A stretch of DNA of 64,000 nt, taken from positions 1 through 64,000 of the forward strand of contig CALXHG010000004.1 in the NCBI GenBank assembly GCA_944388045.1, written 5' to 3'. Shown here piece after piece: positions 42,949-52,405 of the stretch. The translations under genes were made by a program, and so were the position numbers. Under the pieces are notes generated by a model. It had not been told where the DNA came from. It saw nothing but the letters and a program-made list of their open reading frames with translations, and did no database searches. The DNA is from an uncultured Clostridia bacterium. Lineage in GTDB: Bacteria > Bacillota > Clostridia > TANB77 > CAG-508. Positions within the stretch are counted from its first letter, which is position 1; the number at the start of each line of letters is the position of its first letter.

Positions 42949-43884
42949 ATGTATAATTTTAGAACGGATTTAGCCTTAGAAAGAAAAGATATTTATCAAA
43001 AAGCCAATAAATTGAATGAAATAGAAGGAGTTGAATGTGAAGAAAGTAAAATTGATGAAAATATTAGAATATCAAAAGTAAAAATTACAAATAAAAATGG
43101 TGAAGATGCATTAGGAAAAGCAATTGGAAATTATATAACAATTGATGTAAAAAATTTAAAAATAGCAGAAGAAGAAGAAATACAAAAAGCTTCAGAAGTT
43201 GTTACAAATGAATTAAAAGAAATATTAAAACTTCATATAGATAAACAGGGAGAAGTACTAGTTGTTGGATTAGGAAATATTTATGTAACACCAGATGCTT
43301 TAGGTCCAAAAGTAATAAACGAAATTGATGTTACAAGACATTTAATAAATTACTTACCACAATATGTTGAAGAAGGAACAAGAGCAGTTAGTGCTATTGC
43401 TCCAGGTGTATTAGGAACAACAGGTATAGAAACTGTTGAAATATTAAGGGGTATAGTTCAAAATATAAAACCAAAATTAATAATTGTAATAGATGCATTA
43501 GCATCTAGAAGTATTGATAGAATTAGTAGTACAATACAAATTTCTGATACTGGAATAGTTCCAGGTGCTGGAGTAGGAAATACAAGACAAGAAATTAGTG
43601 AAAAAAGTCTTGGAATTCCTGTTATCTCTATGGGAATCCCAACTGTTGTAGAATTGGCAACTCTTGTTTCTGATGGGATAGATATTTTTATTGATAGGTT
43701 ACAAGAGAGAGCAGAGTCAAATGAATATTTAAATCAATTACAAAAACAGGATAAATATGAAGAAGTTAAGGAAGCTTTAAATGTGGGAGAATATAATATG
43801 ATAGTAACTCCTAAAGAAATAGATGATTTAATTGAAAATATGAAAGATATTGTTGCCAGAGGAATTAATTTTGCTGTAAATTAA
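42949..43884 (+). CDS. gpr: Germination protease Gpr
   Basis: The 311-residue protease degrades small acid-soluble spore proteins at germination. It starts MYNFRTDLALE, where FRTDLA(L/I)E is the conserved sequence around the processing site. VVGLGNIYVTPDALGP (about residues 104-119), AIAPGVLGTTGIET and the segment IVIDALASR follow. ATG 42949 comes after GGAAGGTGA; the GTG at 42937 lies in that site. The usual neighbour spoIIP is absent; a palindromic repeat begins within ten bases of the stop. Confidence 0.95.
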   Translation: MYNFRTDLALERKDIYQKANKLNEIEGVECEESKIDENIRISKVKITNKNGEDALGKAIGNYITIDVKNLKIAEEEEIQKASEVVTNELKEILKLHIDKQGEVLVVGLGNIYVTPDALGPKVINEIDVTRHLINYLPQYVEEGTRAVSAIAPGVLGTTGIETVEILRGIVQNIKPKLIIVIDALASRSIDRISSTIQISDTGIVPGAGVGNTRQEISEKSLGIPVISMGIPTVVELATLVSDGIDIFIDRLQERAESNEYLNQLQKQDKYEEVKEALNVGEYNMIVTPKEIDDLIENMKDIVARGINFAVN

Positions 43885-43892
43885 TTAGATGA

Positions 43893-44257
43893 TTGGGGTC
43901 GGTTTCTTTTTCGTCTGGGGTGGCTACTGGGGTCGGTCCCTTTTTGTGCTTGTCGTTGGCTACTGGGGTCGGTCCCTTTTTTGATTGGGGTCGGTCCTAA
44001 ATCATACCATTATATAATTGTTTTTTATACCTTGTGTGACGCAACCTACAAAAGAATTTTAATATGTAGGTTGCTCCAAATCGCATTCGCTCCGCTCATT
44101 TGGTCGCTTACGCGGTATTACAAAATACTTTATATATTGGTATGATTTAGGACCGACCCCCATCAAAAAAGGGACCGACCCCAGTAGCCAACGACAAGCA
44201 CAAAAAGGGACCGACCCCAGTAGCCAACAACAAGCACAAAAAGAAACTAACCCCAGC
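43893..44257. repeat. GGGGTCGGTCCC palindromic element with core (P3, chimeric)
   Basis: Inverted arms made of GGGGTCGGTCCC units and GGCTACT linkers flank a core at 43998-44149. The core has outer ends TAAATCATACC/GGTATGATTTA, a hairpin CAACCTAC/GTAGGTTG (44041-44074) and a second, CCAAAT/ATTTGG (44077-44103). Its left core arm (ATTATATAATTG) is of the P5 type and its right arm (ACTTTATATATTGG) complements the P4 left arm, so the two no longer pair fully. The element fills the gap between the convergent gpr and ytxC genes. There is no transposase. Confidence 0.85.
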
Positions 44258-44259
44258 CA

Positions 44260-45123
44260 TCAATTAGATTTAAAAGTATTCAAATTTTTATATAAGTTGC
44301 ATATATTACAATCATTACAGACATTAATGCGATTTTCAAAAATCAATTTAAGAGTATTAATAAATTCAAAGTTTTTGATATTTGAGGTTGGCAAATGCAA
44401 AAATATTTTTTCTGGTAATAAATTAAGAATAGTATTTAAAACATAATCGTTTTCTGAAAAAGAAATATCAGATAAATATTTTGTATCTAAAATATTCTTG
44501 TTAATTTTAATTATATTCAAATCTTTGTCTAATAGAGTAATTCCAAAATCAGAAGAAATTATATGAATAATAGGAGTTAAAGCAGATTGTGTATTTATAT
44601 ATAATTTTAATAAAGATACAAATTCTAAATATTCTTTTTCTATAATAAATTCATTAACAGAGAAATCTATTAATTCATTTAATAAATTTCTGTAATTATT
44701 TAATCTAAAATTAATAAATCCAGTCAAAATAATTGATTTATGTGTTGAAATATAATTATAAAAATCTTCAAATAGTAAAAGCTGTCTATTAGTAAAAGAA
44801 AATTCGCTATCATCACATATATTTTCTTCACACAAATTTTGAATTTTTTTTAATTCATAATTTTCAAAATAAAAATAATTTGAAAATAAAATATTTTTTA
44901 TGATATTATTTTCAAAATGTTCTATTACTAAATAACTAAAAATTGTAGCAAGTTTAGTGTAAAATAGTTCTGTATCTATACCTTTATAGTGAATTATTAT
45001 GTTTTTATAATGTTTGAATTCATTACATGAATAAAAAACATTTAACATATTAAAATTTTTAAATTCGTTTTGTAAATAACTTAATAATTCTTCATTATTT
45101 GTTTTTATACATAATGAATTCAT
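44260..45123 (-). CDS. YtxC-like putative sporulation protein
   Basis: The 287-residue protein is rich in isoleucine, asparagine and phenylalanine, with no signal peptide. The central block FINFRLNNYRNLLNELID (about residues 137-154) followed by FIIEKEYLEFVSLLKLYI matches the YtxC family, and it ends in a cysteine cluster, CNDCNICNLY (about 270-279). YtxC is conserved in endospore formers, function unknown. GAAAGGATT lies upstream of the ATG. Palindromic elements P3 and P4 flank the gene on both sides, so it sits between two repeats. The family call is moderately sure. Confidence 0.7.
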   Translation of the reverse strand: MNSLCIKTNNEELLSYLQNEFKNFNMLNVFYSCNEFKHYKNIIIHYKGIDTELFYTKLATIFSYLVIEHFENNIIKNILFSNYFYFENYELKKIQNLCEENICDDSEFSFTNRQLLLFEDFYNYISTHKSIILTGFINFRLNNYRNLLNELIDFSVNEFIIEKEYLEFVSLLKLYINTQSALTPIIHIISSDFGITLLDKDLNIIKINKNILDTKYLSDISFSENDYVLNTILNLLPEKIFLHLPTSNIKNFEFINTLKLIFENRINVCNDCNICNLYKNLNTFKSN

Positions 45124-45326
45124 TACATAATCCTTTCTTGTAATATACTTTTATAAATCTATAAAATTTAAAACAAATTTTATAAACTATTAGTTTAAAA
45201 TAATCTGATATATTTTTATATTGTTTTGTATAGTATTTACTAAAAAATAAAATTTATACAATTACTATGATATAATATTCAAATAATAAAAAAAGGTGAG
45301 AGGGTGCAACAAATTTTTCTTGTTAG

Positions 45327-45658
45327 GTTTGACTTTGCTAGGGGTGGCTATTGGGGTTGATCCCTTTTTTGGCTGGGGTCGGTCCCTTTTTGTGCTGGGG
45401 TCGGTCCTAAATCATACCAATATATAAAGTATTTTTTATACCTTGTGTGACGCAACCTACAAAAGAATTTTAATATGTAGGTTGCTCCAAATCGCATTCG
45501 CTCCGCTCATTTGGTCGCTTACGAGGTATTACAAAATACTTTATATAATGGTATGATTTAGGACCGACCCCAACAACAAAAGGGACCGACCCCAGCACAA
45601 AAAGGGACCGACCCCAACAACAAAAAGGACCGACCCTAATAGCAAGGGTCGACCCAAA
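45327..45658. repeat. GGGGTCGGTCCC palindromic element with core (P4)
   Basis: The same plan as P3: inverted GGTCGGTCC arms and a core at 45408-45560 with the CAACCTAC/GTAGGTTG and CCAAAT/ATTTGG hairpins. Both core arms carry the AAAGTATTTT version and pair with each other. The right end stops about ten bases from the stop codon of the GH57 gene. The remaining 45124-45326 stretch is AT-rich with no feature that I can support. Confidence 0.85.
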
Positions 45659-45667
45659 TTTTAAGAT

Positions 45668-47257
45668 TTATAATTTAGTATAAATATGATAATCGATTTC
45701 TGGAAATACACAATCTTTTTTTTCAATATCTGTTAGGAAATTTGAATCAATTTTTCCATTTTTAATTTGATTATACAATTTTGTAAATCTACCAATATGA
45801 TTTACAATACGTTTTTTAGCATAATCAACCATAGTACCATTTGTTATGATAAATAACCAATCACTACTTTGAGCAAGTAATAATTCACGAGCTGCCTGAT
45901 TTAAAGCTTTTTTTACAATACCTGTGGCATCAGGATAATTTGTTGCAAGTTCAATCATTCTTGAACCAGCTTTATGAAGATGTCTATGTGCATAATCATT
46001 TGTTGGATTTAACCAAACACCACTATATCCATTTGCTCCCCAACTAGAACGACATGGTTGACAAACTTGAATATTTGGATATCTATCTATATATTCAGAA
46101 GGTGTAATTAATTCAAAATTACATTCATCATAATAAATCTTTTTAAATAATATATATAACCAATATGGTCCTTCATACCACCAATGACCATATAATTCTG
46201 CATCATAAGGACATAAAATAATAGGTGGTACATTCATATATTTTGAAGCATTTTCAATTTGCTCAGTTCTAGAATTTAAGAAATGACCAGCTTGTCTTTC
46301 TGCTGAATCTTTTGCCCACTGTATATCATAAACATCCTTTTGCTCTGTTTTTCCTGTTATTCTATAATAACGTATACCAGTATGTACACGCACACCATTA
46401 TGAGCAATATAAGGTTTTATATAATCATAATCTGCATCATAACCAATATCTCTGTAAAATTCCCTGTAATTAAAATCTCCTGGATAACCATTTATAGAAC
46501 TCCATACTTGTTGAGATGATGTAATATCACGTCCAAAACAGGTTAACCCTCCAGGAGAGGTAATAGGAGCACATGTTCCATATATGGGTGTTGGATCTGC
46601 GTATAAAACTCCGTGAGATTCAACAATTGCATATTCTATGCCAAATTCTTTTAAATATTTATCAGCCTCTGGAATATAACCACATTCAGGAAGCCAAATT
46701 CCACGAGGTTTTCTTTTAAAATATTTTTCATATGTTTGCACACCAACTGCAATTTGAGCTCTAACAGTTTCTTCATCAACATATAATATTGGAAAATATC
46801 CATGTGTAGCTCCACATGTTATTATTTCTAAAACTCCAATATCTTGGAAATGTTTAAATTTTTCTATTAAATTACAATTACATTCATCTCTAAAGAAATG
46901 TAAATCACTAGTATACCTATCATAATAATAATGTGATAATTTATTAATTCTGTCATCTCCAGCAGTTCTTTTTATTTCTTTTTCTGATAATTCTATTAAT
47001 TTTTCTAGATAATTAATATATTTCTTTTGTAATAACTTATTATCTAACATAGAAAGAAGAGGAGGAGTCATTGACATTGTAATTCTAAAATTAACTCCTT
47101 CATCTACAAGTTTTTGAAAGTTGTGTAATAGTGGTATATATGTTTCTGAGATTGCTTCATATAACCATGACTCTTCAAGATAATCATCACTTTCTGGATG
47201 ATGAATAAATGGAAGATGTGCATGTAATACGAAACTTACATATCCTTTTTTCTGCAT
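45668..47257 (-). CDS. GH57 family 1,4-alpha-glucan branching enzyme (AmyC/DUF1957 type)
   Basis: The 529-residue enzyme should introduce alpha-1,6 branches into an alpha-glucan such as glycogen. The GH57 hallmark HAHLPF is at residues 12-17. The nucleophile glutamate lies in GIWLPECGYIPEAD (about E191) and the acid/base aspartate in PYDAELYGHWWYEGP (about D352); a DUF1957 helical C-terminus follows. ATG 47257 is preferred because GAAAGGAATT lies before it; the ATG at 47278 would place that site inside the gene. It probably forms one operon with the DUF4912 gene upstream, although a hairpin lies between. Confidence 0.9.
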   Translation of the reverse strand: MQKKGYVSFVLHAHLPFIHHPESDDYLEESWLYEAISETYIPLLHNFQKLVDEGVNFRITMSMTPPLLSMLDNKLLQKKYINYLEKLIELSEKEIKRTAGDDRINKLSHYYYDRYTSDLHFFRDECNCNLIEKFKHFQDIGVLEIITCGATHGYFPILYVDEETVRAQIAVGVQTYEKYFKRKPRGIWLPECGYIPEADKYLKEFGIEYAIVESHGVLYADPTPIYGTCAPITSPGGLTCFGRDITSSQQVWSSINGYPGDFNYREFYRDIGYDADYDYIKPYIAHNGVRVHTGIRYYRITGKTEQKDVYDIQWAKDSAERQAGHFLNSRTEQIENASKYMNVPPIILCPYDAELYGHWWYEGPYWLYILFKKIYYDECNFELITPSEYIDRYPNIQVCQPCRSSWGANGYSGVWLNPTNDYAHRHLHKAGSRMIELATNYPDATGIVKKALNQAARELLLAQSSDWLFIITNGTMVDYAKKRIVNHIGRFTKLYNQIKNGKIDSNFLTDIEKKDCVFPEIDYHIYTKL

Positions 47258-47283
47258 TTTTAGTTCAATTCCTTTCATTATAT

Positions 47284-47312
47284 AAGTCGTAGGAAAGTCC
47301 TACGACTTTTTT
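47284..47312. terminator. Hairpin between the DUF4912 and GH57 genes
   Basis: AAGTCGTAGGA (47284-47294) and TCCTACGACTT (47298-47308) form an 11-base stem. The T-run (TTTTTT) follows on the plus strand, opposite to both genes, so it is at most a weak attenuator for them. Confidence 0.6.
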
Positions 47313-47391
47313 CATAATATTCTATTATTTTGTTAACTAATATGTTTTTGTAAAATTATTATTTTAAGTATCATTAATTAAAAAATATAAT

Positions 47392-48612
47392 TTAACTATG
47401 TGGCATTCTGCTTGAAGATAATCCACCAGAAGAAGAGTTAGAACGTGTAACAAGAACTGATAAGTCGTCATTTTTATAAATTGCTGTATACAATCCTTCT
47501 AAAATTTCATTACTTACATATGGTAATTCTGCTTTATCTATTAAAGGAAGATTTTTTATAATGTCAAATAATGAGATATTGTTTTCTTGTTTTGTTTTAA
47601 CATTTCTATATTTAATTGTATTGTTTTCATTTGTTTTAAATAATATATGGTCATTAGGTAATTCTATAGCATTTGATGAAGAAACAAATAAATAGTCATT
47701 TTTGAATTTTTCTCTAATATTTTTTAAATGATTTATTTTTTCTTTTACTAATTCTGCTTTATTTTCTTCTGTTAAATTTTCAGTATTATCTACAGTAATT
47801 TCCTCTTGTTCATTAATATTAAAATGATTTATTAATTTTCTTCCTAATTCTACTCTGTAATGACATTTACTATCATTTACTCTTAGGTACCAACTATTTG
47901 CGAAATCATTAATGATTACTTCAAAACTATAATTCATTGTGTCATTATGAACAATTAAAACAGGGTATGTTATATTAAAGAAGTCTTCTCCAAATTGTTT
48001 AATATAATTTTCTCTATCTTTATCTGAAATATCCCAATATACAAAAAGGGTATTTGGTGTTTGATAAAGTATTTTTACAATTGTTTCATTGTATCTAAAA
48101 GGTAAATCATAATGTTCTAAAACTGTTACTGGTTCAGTTTTTTTCTTAGTTTTCTTTAAGGAAGTGGTTTTTACTGACTTTGTGTTTCTGTTTTTATAAG
48201 AAGTTTTTGAACTTTTAGTTTTAGAAATATTAATATCTTTTTTGCTTTTTTCATTTGAAATTGCTTTGCTTTTTGAGGTTGATTTTGATGAAGCTTTTCT
48301 TTTATTAGGCTCTTTTGCATCAGTACTTTTCTTTAAGTTTGCTTTTGCTACTTGTTTTTGTACTATTTCTTTTTTGGCAACTTCTTTTTTTGCATTTTCA
48401 TCCTTAGGTTTTGAACCAATAATTTTTTTTGAAGCTTCTTTAATTGTTTCTGCAAATTTTACTGCAAATTCTTTTGCTGTAGAATTCTTTTTTGATTGTG
48501 TAGATATTTCTTTATTTGACTTTTTTTCATTTTTAACTACATTTTTTTCTGTGTTTTTGTTTGTTTCTTTTATTTTTTTCTCTTTTTTAGTTTCATTTGT
48601 TTTTGATGGCAT
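47392..48612 (-). CDS. DUF4912 domain protein with lysine-rich N-terminus
   Basis: The 406-residue protein has a very basic low-complexity N-terminal half (about residues 1-155, repeated lysine, serine and threonine). A DUF4912 domain follows (about 165-280: ILYQTPNTLFVYWDISDKDR, then SWYLRVNDSKCHYRVELG). DUF4912 proteins often stand beside GH57 glucan enzymes, as here, and may bind carbohydrate; the family has no proven role. The lysine-rich part resembles a nucleic-acid or polyanion-binding tail. AGGAGGAG precedes the ATG. The C-terminus is serine-rich. Confidence 0.82.
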   Translation of the reverse strand: MPSKTNETKKEKKIKETNKNTEKNVVKNEKKSNKEISTQSKKNSTAKEFAVKFAETIKEASKKIIGSKPKDENAKKEVAKKEIVQKQVAKANLKKSTDAKEPNKRKASSKSTSKSKAISNEKSKKDINISKTKSSKTSYKNRNTKSVKTTSLKKTKKKTEPVTVLEHYDLPFRYNETIVKILYQTPNTLFVYWDISDKDRENYIKQFGEDFFNITYPVLIVHNDTMNYSFEVIINDFANSWYLRVNDSKCHYRVELGRKLINHFNINEQEEITVDNTENLTEENKAELVKEKINHLKNIREKFKNDYLFVSSSNAIELPNDHILFKTNENNTIKYRNVKTKQENNISLFDIIKNLPLIDKAELPYVSNEILEGLYTAIYKNDDLSVLVTRSNSSSGGLSSSRMPHS

Positions 48613-48772
48613 TTTTCTCCTCCTATGTAAAACTTTTTTCTATATCTTATACTAAAAATAAAATAAATTCAAGGGAATTTGAAAATTTAAGTAAAAATAT
48701 TTTAAAATATAAATGAAAATATATTTTTATTAAATTTTTGCTAGAAACTTTAATGAATTAATCAAAAATAAA

Positions 48773-48896
48773 GGAACTGCTCGGAAACATTTTGGAGATG
48801 CAGGCACAAAGCCAAGTAGCAATACAAAGCTTTAAAGCGTAATTCTTTTCGTAAAAAGAAAAATATTTCTTTCCCTCGCAAGAGGGGTCTTTTTAT
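48773..48896 (+). ncRNA. Possible structured RNA ending in a terminator
   Basis: This stretch is less AT-rich than its surroundings. It contains GGCACAAAGCC, the palindrome GCTTTAAAGC, a TTCTTTT/AAAAGAA pairing and finally CCCTCGCAAGAGGG followed by TCTTTTT (48873-48894), a strong terminator. No ORF with a ribosome-binding site lies in it. It could be a small RNA or a riboswitch-like leader, but matches to known classes are not convincing. A hairpin at 48898-48923 (ATAAGTAAAGT/ACTTTGCTTAT) follows. Confidence 0.4.
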
Positions 48897-48988
48897 ACAT
48901 AAGTAAAGTTATACTTTGCTTATGAGAAATAATAAAAATTTACAGGAAAGCATGAAAAAATTGAAATAGTGAAAATTCAAAAAAACTA

Positions 48989-49017
48989 TTGACAAACCTT
49001 TGTCAGTATAGTATAAT
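48989..49017 (+). promoter_or_regulatory. infC operon promoter
   Basis: TTGACA (48989-48994), a 17-base spacer and TATAAT (49012-49017): a consensus sigma-A promoter about 330 bases upstream of infC. Confidence 0.9.
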
Positions 49018-49023
49018 AATTAA

Positions 49024-49330
49024 CGTTACAAGAAGAAGTTATCCACTTCTCACCTTATCTATGTGGAAAAAGGTTAGAAAAATAGATTTATATATAATAT
49101 TACTTTTGAAAATAATTTTAATTAACAAATAATATTTATTAATTAATGTTATATTATAAAAAAATTTAAAAGTACATATTATTGTGTGAATTTTGACTTG
49201 TAACAAAGTCAAATTTTTTGTTTTTATAAGAAAAAAGAACAAATTTTAAATGTATAAATTAGTTTAAATTTTACATTAAAAAGTTTTCTTATTTCATATT
49301 TATAAGAATAAAAGTTAGGTATTTAAATTA
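49024..49330 (+). promoter_or_regulatory. infC-rpmI-rplT leader with attenuator (L20-leader-like)
   Basis: About 310 bases separate promoter and infC. The 5' part contains GAAGTTATCCACTTC and CCAC/GTGG pairings (49034-49071). Later, TTTGACTT (49192-49199) pairs with AAGTCAAA (49206-49213), followed by TTTTTTGTTTTT, a terminator ahead of the genes. In Bacillus this operon is controlled by L20 binding to such a leader, causing premature termination. Placement and plan fit; I cannot confirm the L20 site by eye. Confidence 0.6.
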
Positions 49331-49347
49331 TCTAGGAGGTGTTTTAT

Positions 49348-49860
49348 ATAAAACAAGAATTACCAATAAATGGTCAAATTAGAGCAAAAGAAGTTCAATT
49401 AATAGGAGAAAACGGAGAAAAGTTAGGTGTACAACCAATTTCTAAAGCATTAGAAATCGCAGAAGACAAAAAATTAGACCTAGTATTAGTTTCACCAAAT
49501 GCACAAGTTCCAGTTTGTAAAATAATGAATTATGGAAAATACAAATTTGAACAAGCCAAAAAAGAAAAAGAAGCAAAAAAGAAACAAAAAGTGCAAGAAA
49601 CTAAAGAATTAAGAATAACTCCAAATATTGAAGAACATGATTTTGGATTTAAAGCAAAAAATGCAAGAAAATTCATAGAAGATGGAAATAAAGTAAAAAT
49701 AACAGTACGTTTTAGAGGAAGAGAATTAAACAATGTAAAAATGGGAGAGAATGTACTAAATGAATTTATTTCTGCATTAAGTGATATTGCAGTTGTTGAA
49801 AAAAGTCCAAAACTAGAAGGAAAAAACATGTTCACTATACTAGCTAAAAAAGCTAATTAA
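49348..49860 (+). CDS. infC: Translation initiation factor IF-3, AUA start codon
   Basis: The 170-residue IF-3 keeps ribosomal subunits apart and checks start codons. It has the N-domain ([18 protein letters not shown]), the linker [20 protein letters not shown] (about residues 67-86) and the C-domain ending [14 protein letters not shown]. No ATG, GTG or TTG gives both a normal N-terminus and proper spacing. ATA 49348 lies eight bases after AGGAGG and yields [19 protein letters not shown] at 49339 overlaps the ribosome-binding site. A non-canonical start (AUU in E. coli and Bacillus) is the known basis for IF-3 autoregulation. Confidence 0.9.
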   Translation: MKQELPINGQIRAKEVQLIGENGEKLGVQPISKALEIAEDKKLDLVLVSPNAQVPVCKIMNYGKYKFEQAKKEKEAKKKQKVQETKELRITPNIEEHDFGFKAKNARKFIEDGNKVKITVRFRGRELNNVKMGENVLNEFISALSDIAVVEKSPKLEGKNMFTILAKKAN

Positions 49861-49900
49861 AGCTTATAATATAAAAAAACAATTGAAAGGAGCAATTACA

Positions 49901-50104
49901 ATGCCAAAATTAAAAACAAATAAAGCTGCTAAAAAAAGATATTCATTAACAGCTACAGGTAAAGTAAAAAGAACAACAGCTAATAGAAGACACTTATTAG
50001 CAAATAAAACAAAAAGACAAAAAATGTCTAGCAGATGTCCAAAAGCATATGCAGATAAAACATGTGAAAATACAATAAAAAAATTATTACCATATGGTAA
50101 CTAG
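49901..50104 (+). CDS. rpmI: 50S ribosomal protein bL35
   Basis: The 67-residue basic protein begins [14 protein letters not shown] and contains [20 protein letters not shown] (about residues 16-35) and LLPYGN at the end, as expected for bL35. ATG 49901 follows GAAAGGAG; the longer start at 49883 includes that site. It is the second gene of the infC operon. Confidence 0.97.
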   Translation: MPKLKTNKAAKKRYSLTATGKVKRTTANRRHLLANKTKRQKMSSRCPKAYADKTCENTIKKLLPYGN

Positions 50105-50124
50105 AATTTAAGGAGGGAATAATA

Positions 50125-50475
50125 ATGGCAAGAGTAAAATCAGCAATGACAACAAGAGCAAGACATAAAAAAGTATTAAAACAAGCAAAAGGATATTATG
50201 GTGCAAAACATTATAGATTTAGAAATGCAAATCAAGCAGTATTAAAATCATTATCATATGCATATGTTGGAAGAAAAGATAGAAAAAGTGATTTCAGAAA
50301 ATTATGGATAGCAAGAATTAATGCTGCAGCAAGAATGAATGGAACAACATATAGTAAATTAATATCAGGATTAAAAAAAGCAAATGTAACAATTAATAGA
50401 AAAATGTTATCAGAAATTGCTATAAATGATCCAAAAGCATTTACAGAAATTGCTACAATAGCAAAAAATGCTTAA
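50125..50475 (+). CDS. rplT: 50S ribosomal protein bL20
   Basis: The 116-residue protein has the bL20 N-terminal extension [20 protein letters not shown] (residues 1-20) and [20 protein letters not shown]-like core (here [19 protein letters not shown]). bL20 nucleates 50S assembly and, in Bacillus, represses its own operon through the leader. AAGGAGGGAAT precedes the ATG. Confidence 0.97.
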   Translation: MARVKSAMTTRARHKKVLKQAKGYYGAKHYRFRNANQAVLKSLSYAYVGRKDRKSDFRKLWIARINAAARMNGTTYSKLISGLKKANVTINRKMLSEIAINDPKAFTEIATIAKNA

Positions 50476-50490
50476 TTTAAATAAAAAGAG

Positions 50491-50530
50491 AGGAGGTCTT
50501 TATTTGAAATAAAATCAGATAAGACCTCTT
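50491..50530 (+). terminator. Hairpin after rplT
   Basis: GAGGTCTT (50493-50500) and AAGACCTC (50521-50528) pair across a 20-base AT-rich loop, followed by TTTG. It probably ends the ribosomal operon; guaB starts 24 bases later. Confidence 0.6.
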
Positions 50531-50553
50531 TGTGTCTTAGAAAGGAAGTTTAA

Positions 50554-52062
50554 ATGGCAAAAATATTAGAAGATATATCTAGAACATTTAATGAATTTTT
50601 ATTATTACCAAATTTAACAGATGAAAGATGTATACCATCAAATGTATCATTAAAAACACCACTTGTAAAATTCAAAAAAGGAGAAACACCAAAATATTCT
50701 GCAAACATACCAATGGTTTCTGCAATAATGCAATCAGTATCAGGAGAAGAAATGGGAATAGCATTAGCAAGAGAAGGAGGAGTTGCATTTATATTTGGAT
50801 CACAATCTATAGAATCTCAAGCTAAAATGGTTTATCATGTAAAAAAACACAAAGCAGGCTTTGTAATAAGTGATTCAAATGTAAAAAGTGGAACAACATT
50901 AAAAGAAGTTATAGACTTAGTTAAAGAAACAGGACATTCAACAGTAATGATAACAGAAGATGGAACATCAAACGGAAAATTTTTAGGATTAGTAACAGAT
51001 AAAGATTACAGAATTTCCAGAGATGATATGAATGCACCAATTGATAATTTTATGACACCAAAAGAAAATGTTGTATGGGCAGAAGAAGGAATAGGATTAG
51101 CTGAAGCAAATGACATTATATGGGAAAAGAAAAAAGAATGTTTACCAATATTAACAAAAGAAGGAAACTTAAAATATTTAGTATTTAGAAAAGATTATGA
51201 AGAAAGAAAAAATAATCCAAATTCTTTACTAGACGAAAATAAAAGATACATAGTAGGAGCTGGAATTAATACAAGAGATTATGAAGAAAGAATACCTGCT
51301 TTAGTAAATGCAGGAGTAGATATATTATGTATAGACTCATCAGATGGATATTCTGTATGGCAAAAAAATACAATACAATTTGTAAGAGAAAAATATGGAG
51401 ATTCTGTAAAAATAGGTGCAGGAAATGTAGTTGATTCAGAAGGATTTAGATATTTAGCAGAAGCAGGAGCTGATTTTATAAAAGTTGGAGTTGGAGGAGG
51501 CTCTATATGTATAACAAGAGAAACAAAAGGGATTGGTAGAGGACAAGCAAGTAGTTTAATTGATGTTGTATCTGCACGTGATAAATATTTTGAAGAAACT
51601 GGAATTTATATTCCAATATGTTCTGATGGAGGAATAGTACATGACCATCATATAACAATTGCATTAGCATTAGGAGCAGATTTTGTAATGATGGGACGTT
51701 ATTTTGCTAGATTTGATGAAAGCCCAACAAGAGTTGTTAGAATAGATAATAACTTTGTTAAAGAATACTGGGGAGAAGGTTCAAATAGAGCAAGAAATTG
51801 GCAAAGATATGACATGGGAGGAGACAAAAAATTATCTTTTGAAGAAGGTGTTGATTCATATATTCCATATGCAGGACCATTAAAAGACAATTTAGAAATA
51901 ACAATTTCAAAAATAAAATCAACTATGTGTAATTGTGGTGCAATTACAATAAAGGAATTACATGAAAAAGCAAGACTTACACTAGTATCAAATGTAAGTA
52001 TTGCAGAAGGTAAAGCACATGATGTAATACTAAAAGAAGTTGATAGTCAATACAAAAATTAA
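50554..52062 (+). CDS. guaB: IMP dehydrogenase
   Basis: The 502-residue enzyme oxidises IMP to XMP, the rate-limiting step of GMP synthesis. It has a TIM-barrel with two CBS domains inserted (about residues 95-220). The active-site loop [20 protein letters not shown] (about 311-330) holds the catalytic cysteine. [28 protein letters not shown] and the flap sequence [12 protein letters not shown] follow. The N-terminus differs somewhat from the classical GuaB, as seen in several Clostridia. GAAAGGAAG precedes the ATG. The P5 palindrome starts within ten bases of its stop. Confidence 0.93.
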   Translation: MAKILEDISRTFNEFLLLPNLTDERCIPSNVSLKTPLVKFKKGETPKYSANIPMVSAIMQSVSGEEMGIALAREGGVAFIFGSQSIESQAKMVYHVKKHKAGFVISDSNVKSGTTLKEVIDLVKETGHSTVMITEDGTSNGKFLGLVTDKDYRISRDDMNAPIDNFMTPKENVVWAEEGIGLAEANDIIWEKKKECLPILTKEGNLKYLVFRKDYEERKNNPNSLLDENKRYIVGAGINTRDYEERIPALVNAGVDILCIDSSDGYSVWQKNTIQFVREKYGDSVKIGAGNVVDSEGFRYLAEAGADFIKVGVGGGSICITRETKGIGRGQASSLIDVVSARDKYFEETGIYIPICSDGGIVHDHHITIALALGADFVMMGRYFARFDESPTRVVRIDNNFVKEYWGEGSNRARNWQRYDMGGDKKLSFEEGVDSYIPYAGPLKDNLEITISKIKSTMCNCGAITIKELHEKARLTLVSNVSIAEGKAHDVILKEVDSQYKN

Positions 52063-52065
52063 TAT

Positions 52066-52394
52066 ATTAGGGTCGGTCCTTTTTGGCTGGGGGTTGGCTA
52101 CTGGGGTCGGTCCCTTTTTCGTTTGGGGTCGGTCCTAAATCATATCATTATATAATTGTTTTTTATACCTTGTGTGTCGCAACCTATAAAAGAATTTTAA
52201 TATGTAGGTTGCTCCAAATCGCATTCGCTTCGCTCATTTGGTCGCTTACGCGGTATTGCAAAACAATTATATAATGGTATGATTTAGGACCGACCCCAAA
52301 CGAAAAAGGGACCGACCCCAGTAGCCAACGCCAAGCACAAAAAGGGACCGACCCCAGTAGCCAACCCCCAGCCAAAAAGGACCGACCCTAATAA
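52066..52394. repeat. GGGGTCGGTCCC palindromic element with core (P5)
   Basis: This has the same architecture as P3 and P4, with the core at 52136-52286. Both core arms carry the AATTGTTTT version (ATTATATAATTG and CAATTATATAAT) and pair with each other. The CAACCTAT/GTAGGTTG and CCAAAT/ATTTGG hairpins carry a few substitutions relative to P4. It fills the gap between the convergent guaB and spoVAE genes, four bases after one stop and twelve before the other. Small ORFs inside it are by-products of the repeat. Confidence 0.85.
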
Positions 52395-52405
52395 GTAATT
52401 AGATA

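Noticed and set aside
48242-48655. Plus-strand hydrophobic ORF opposite the DUF4912 gene
   Set aside because: It is the antisense of the lysine-rich low-complexity region; poly-Lys codons read as Phe/Leu on the other strand.
48773-48896. Cyclic di-GMP riboswitch (GEMM) at the unassigned RNA
   Set aside because: GGCACAAAGCC only loosely resembles the conserved GGACGCAAAGC segment and the rest of the fold is not apparent; kept as unassigned.
49339-49347. GTG 49339 as start of infC
   Set aside because: It overlaps the AGGAGG ribosome-binding site, so the ribosome could not use both; ATA 49348 has proper spacing and matches the family N-terminus.
52083-52375. Two overlapping small ORFs on opposite strands in the P5 element
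   Set aside because: Both proteins (GSVPFSFGVGP-type) arise from the palindromic repeat itself, recur in P2-P4 on both strands and lack ribosome-binding sites.
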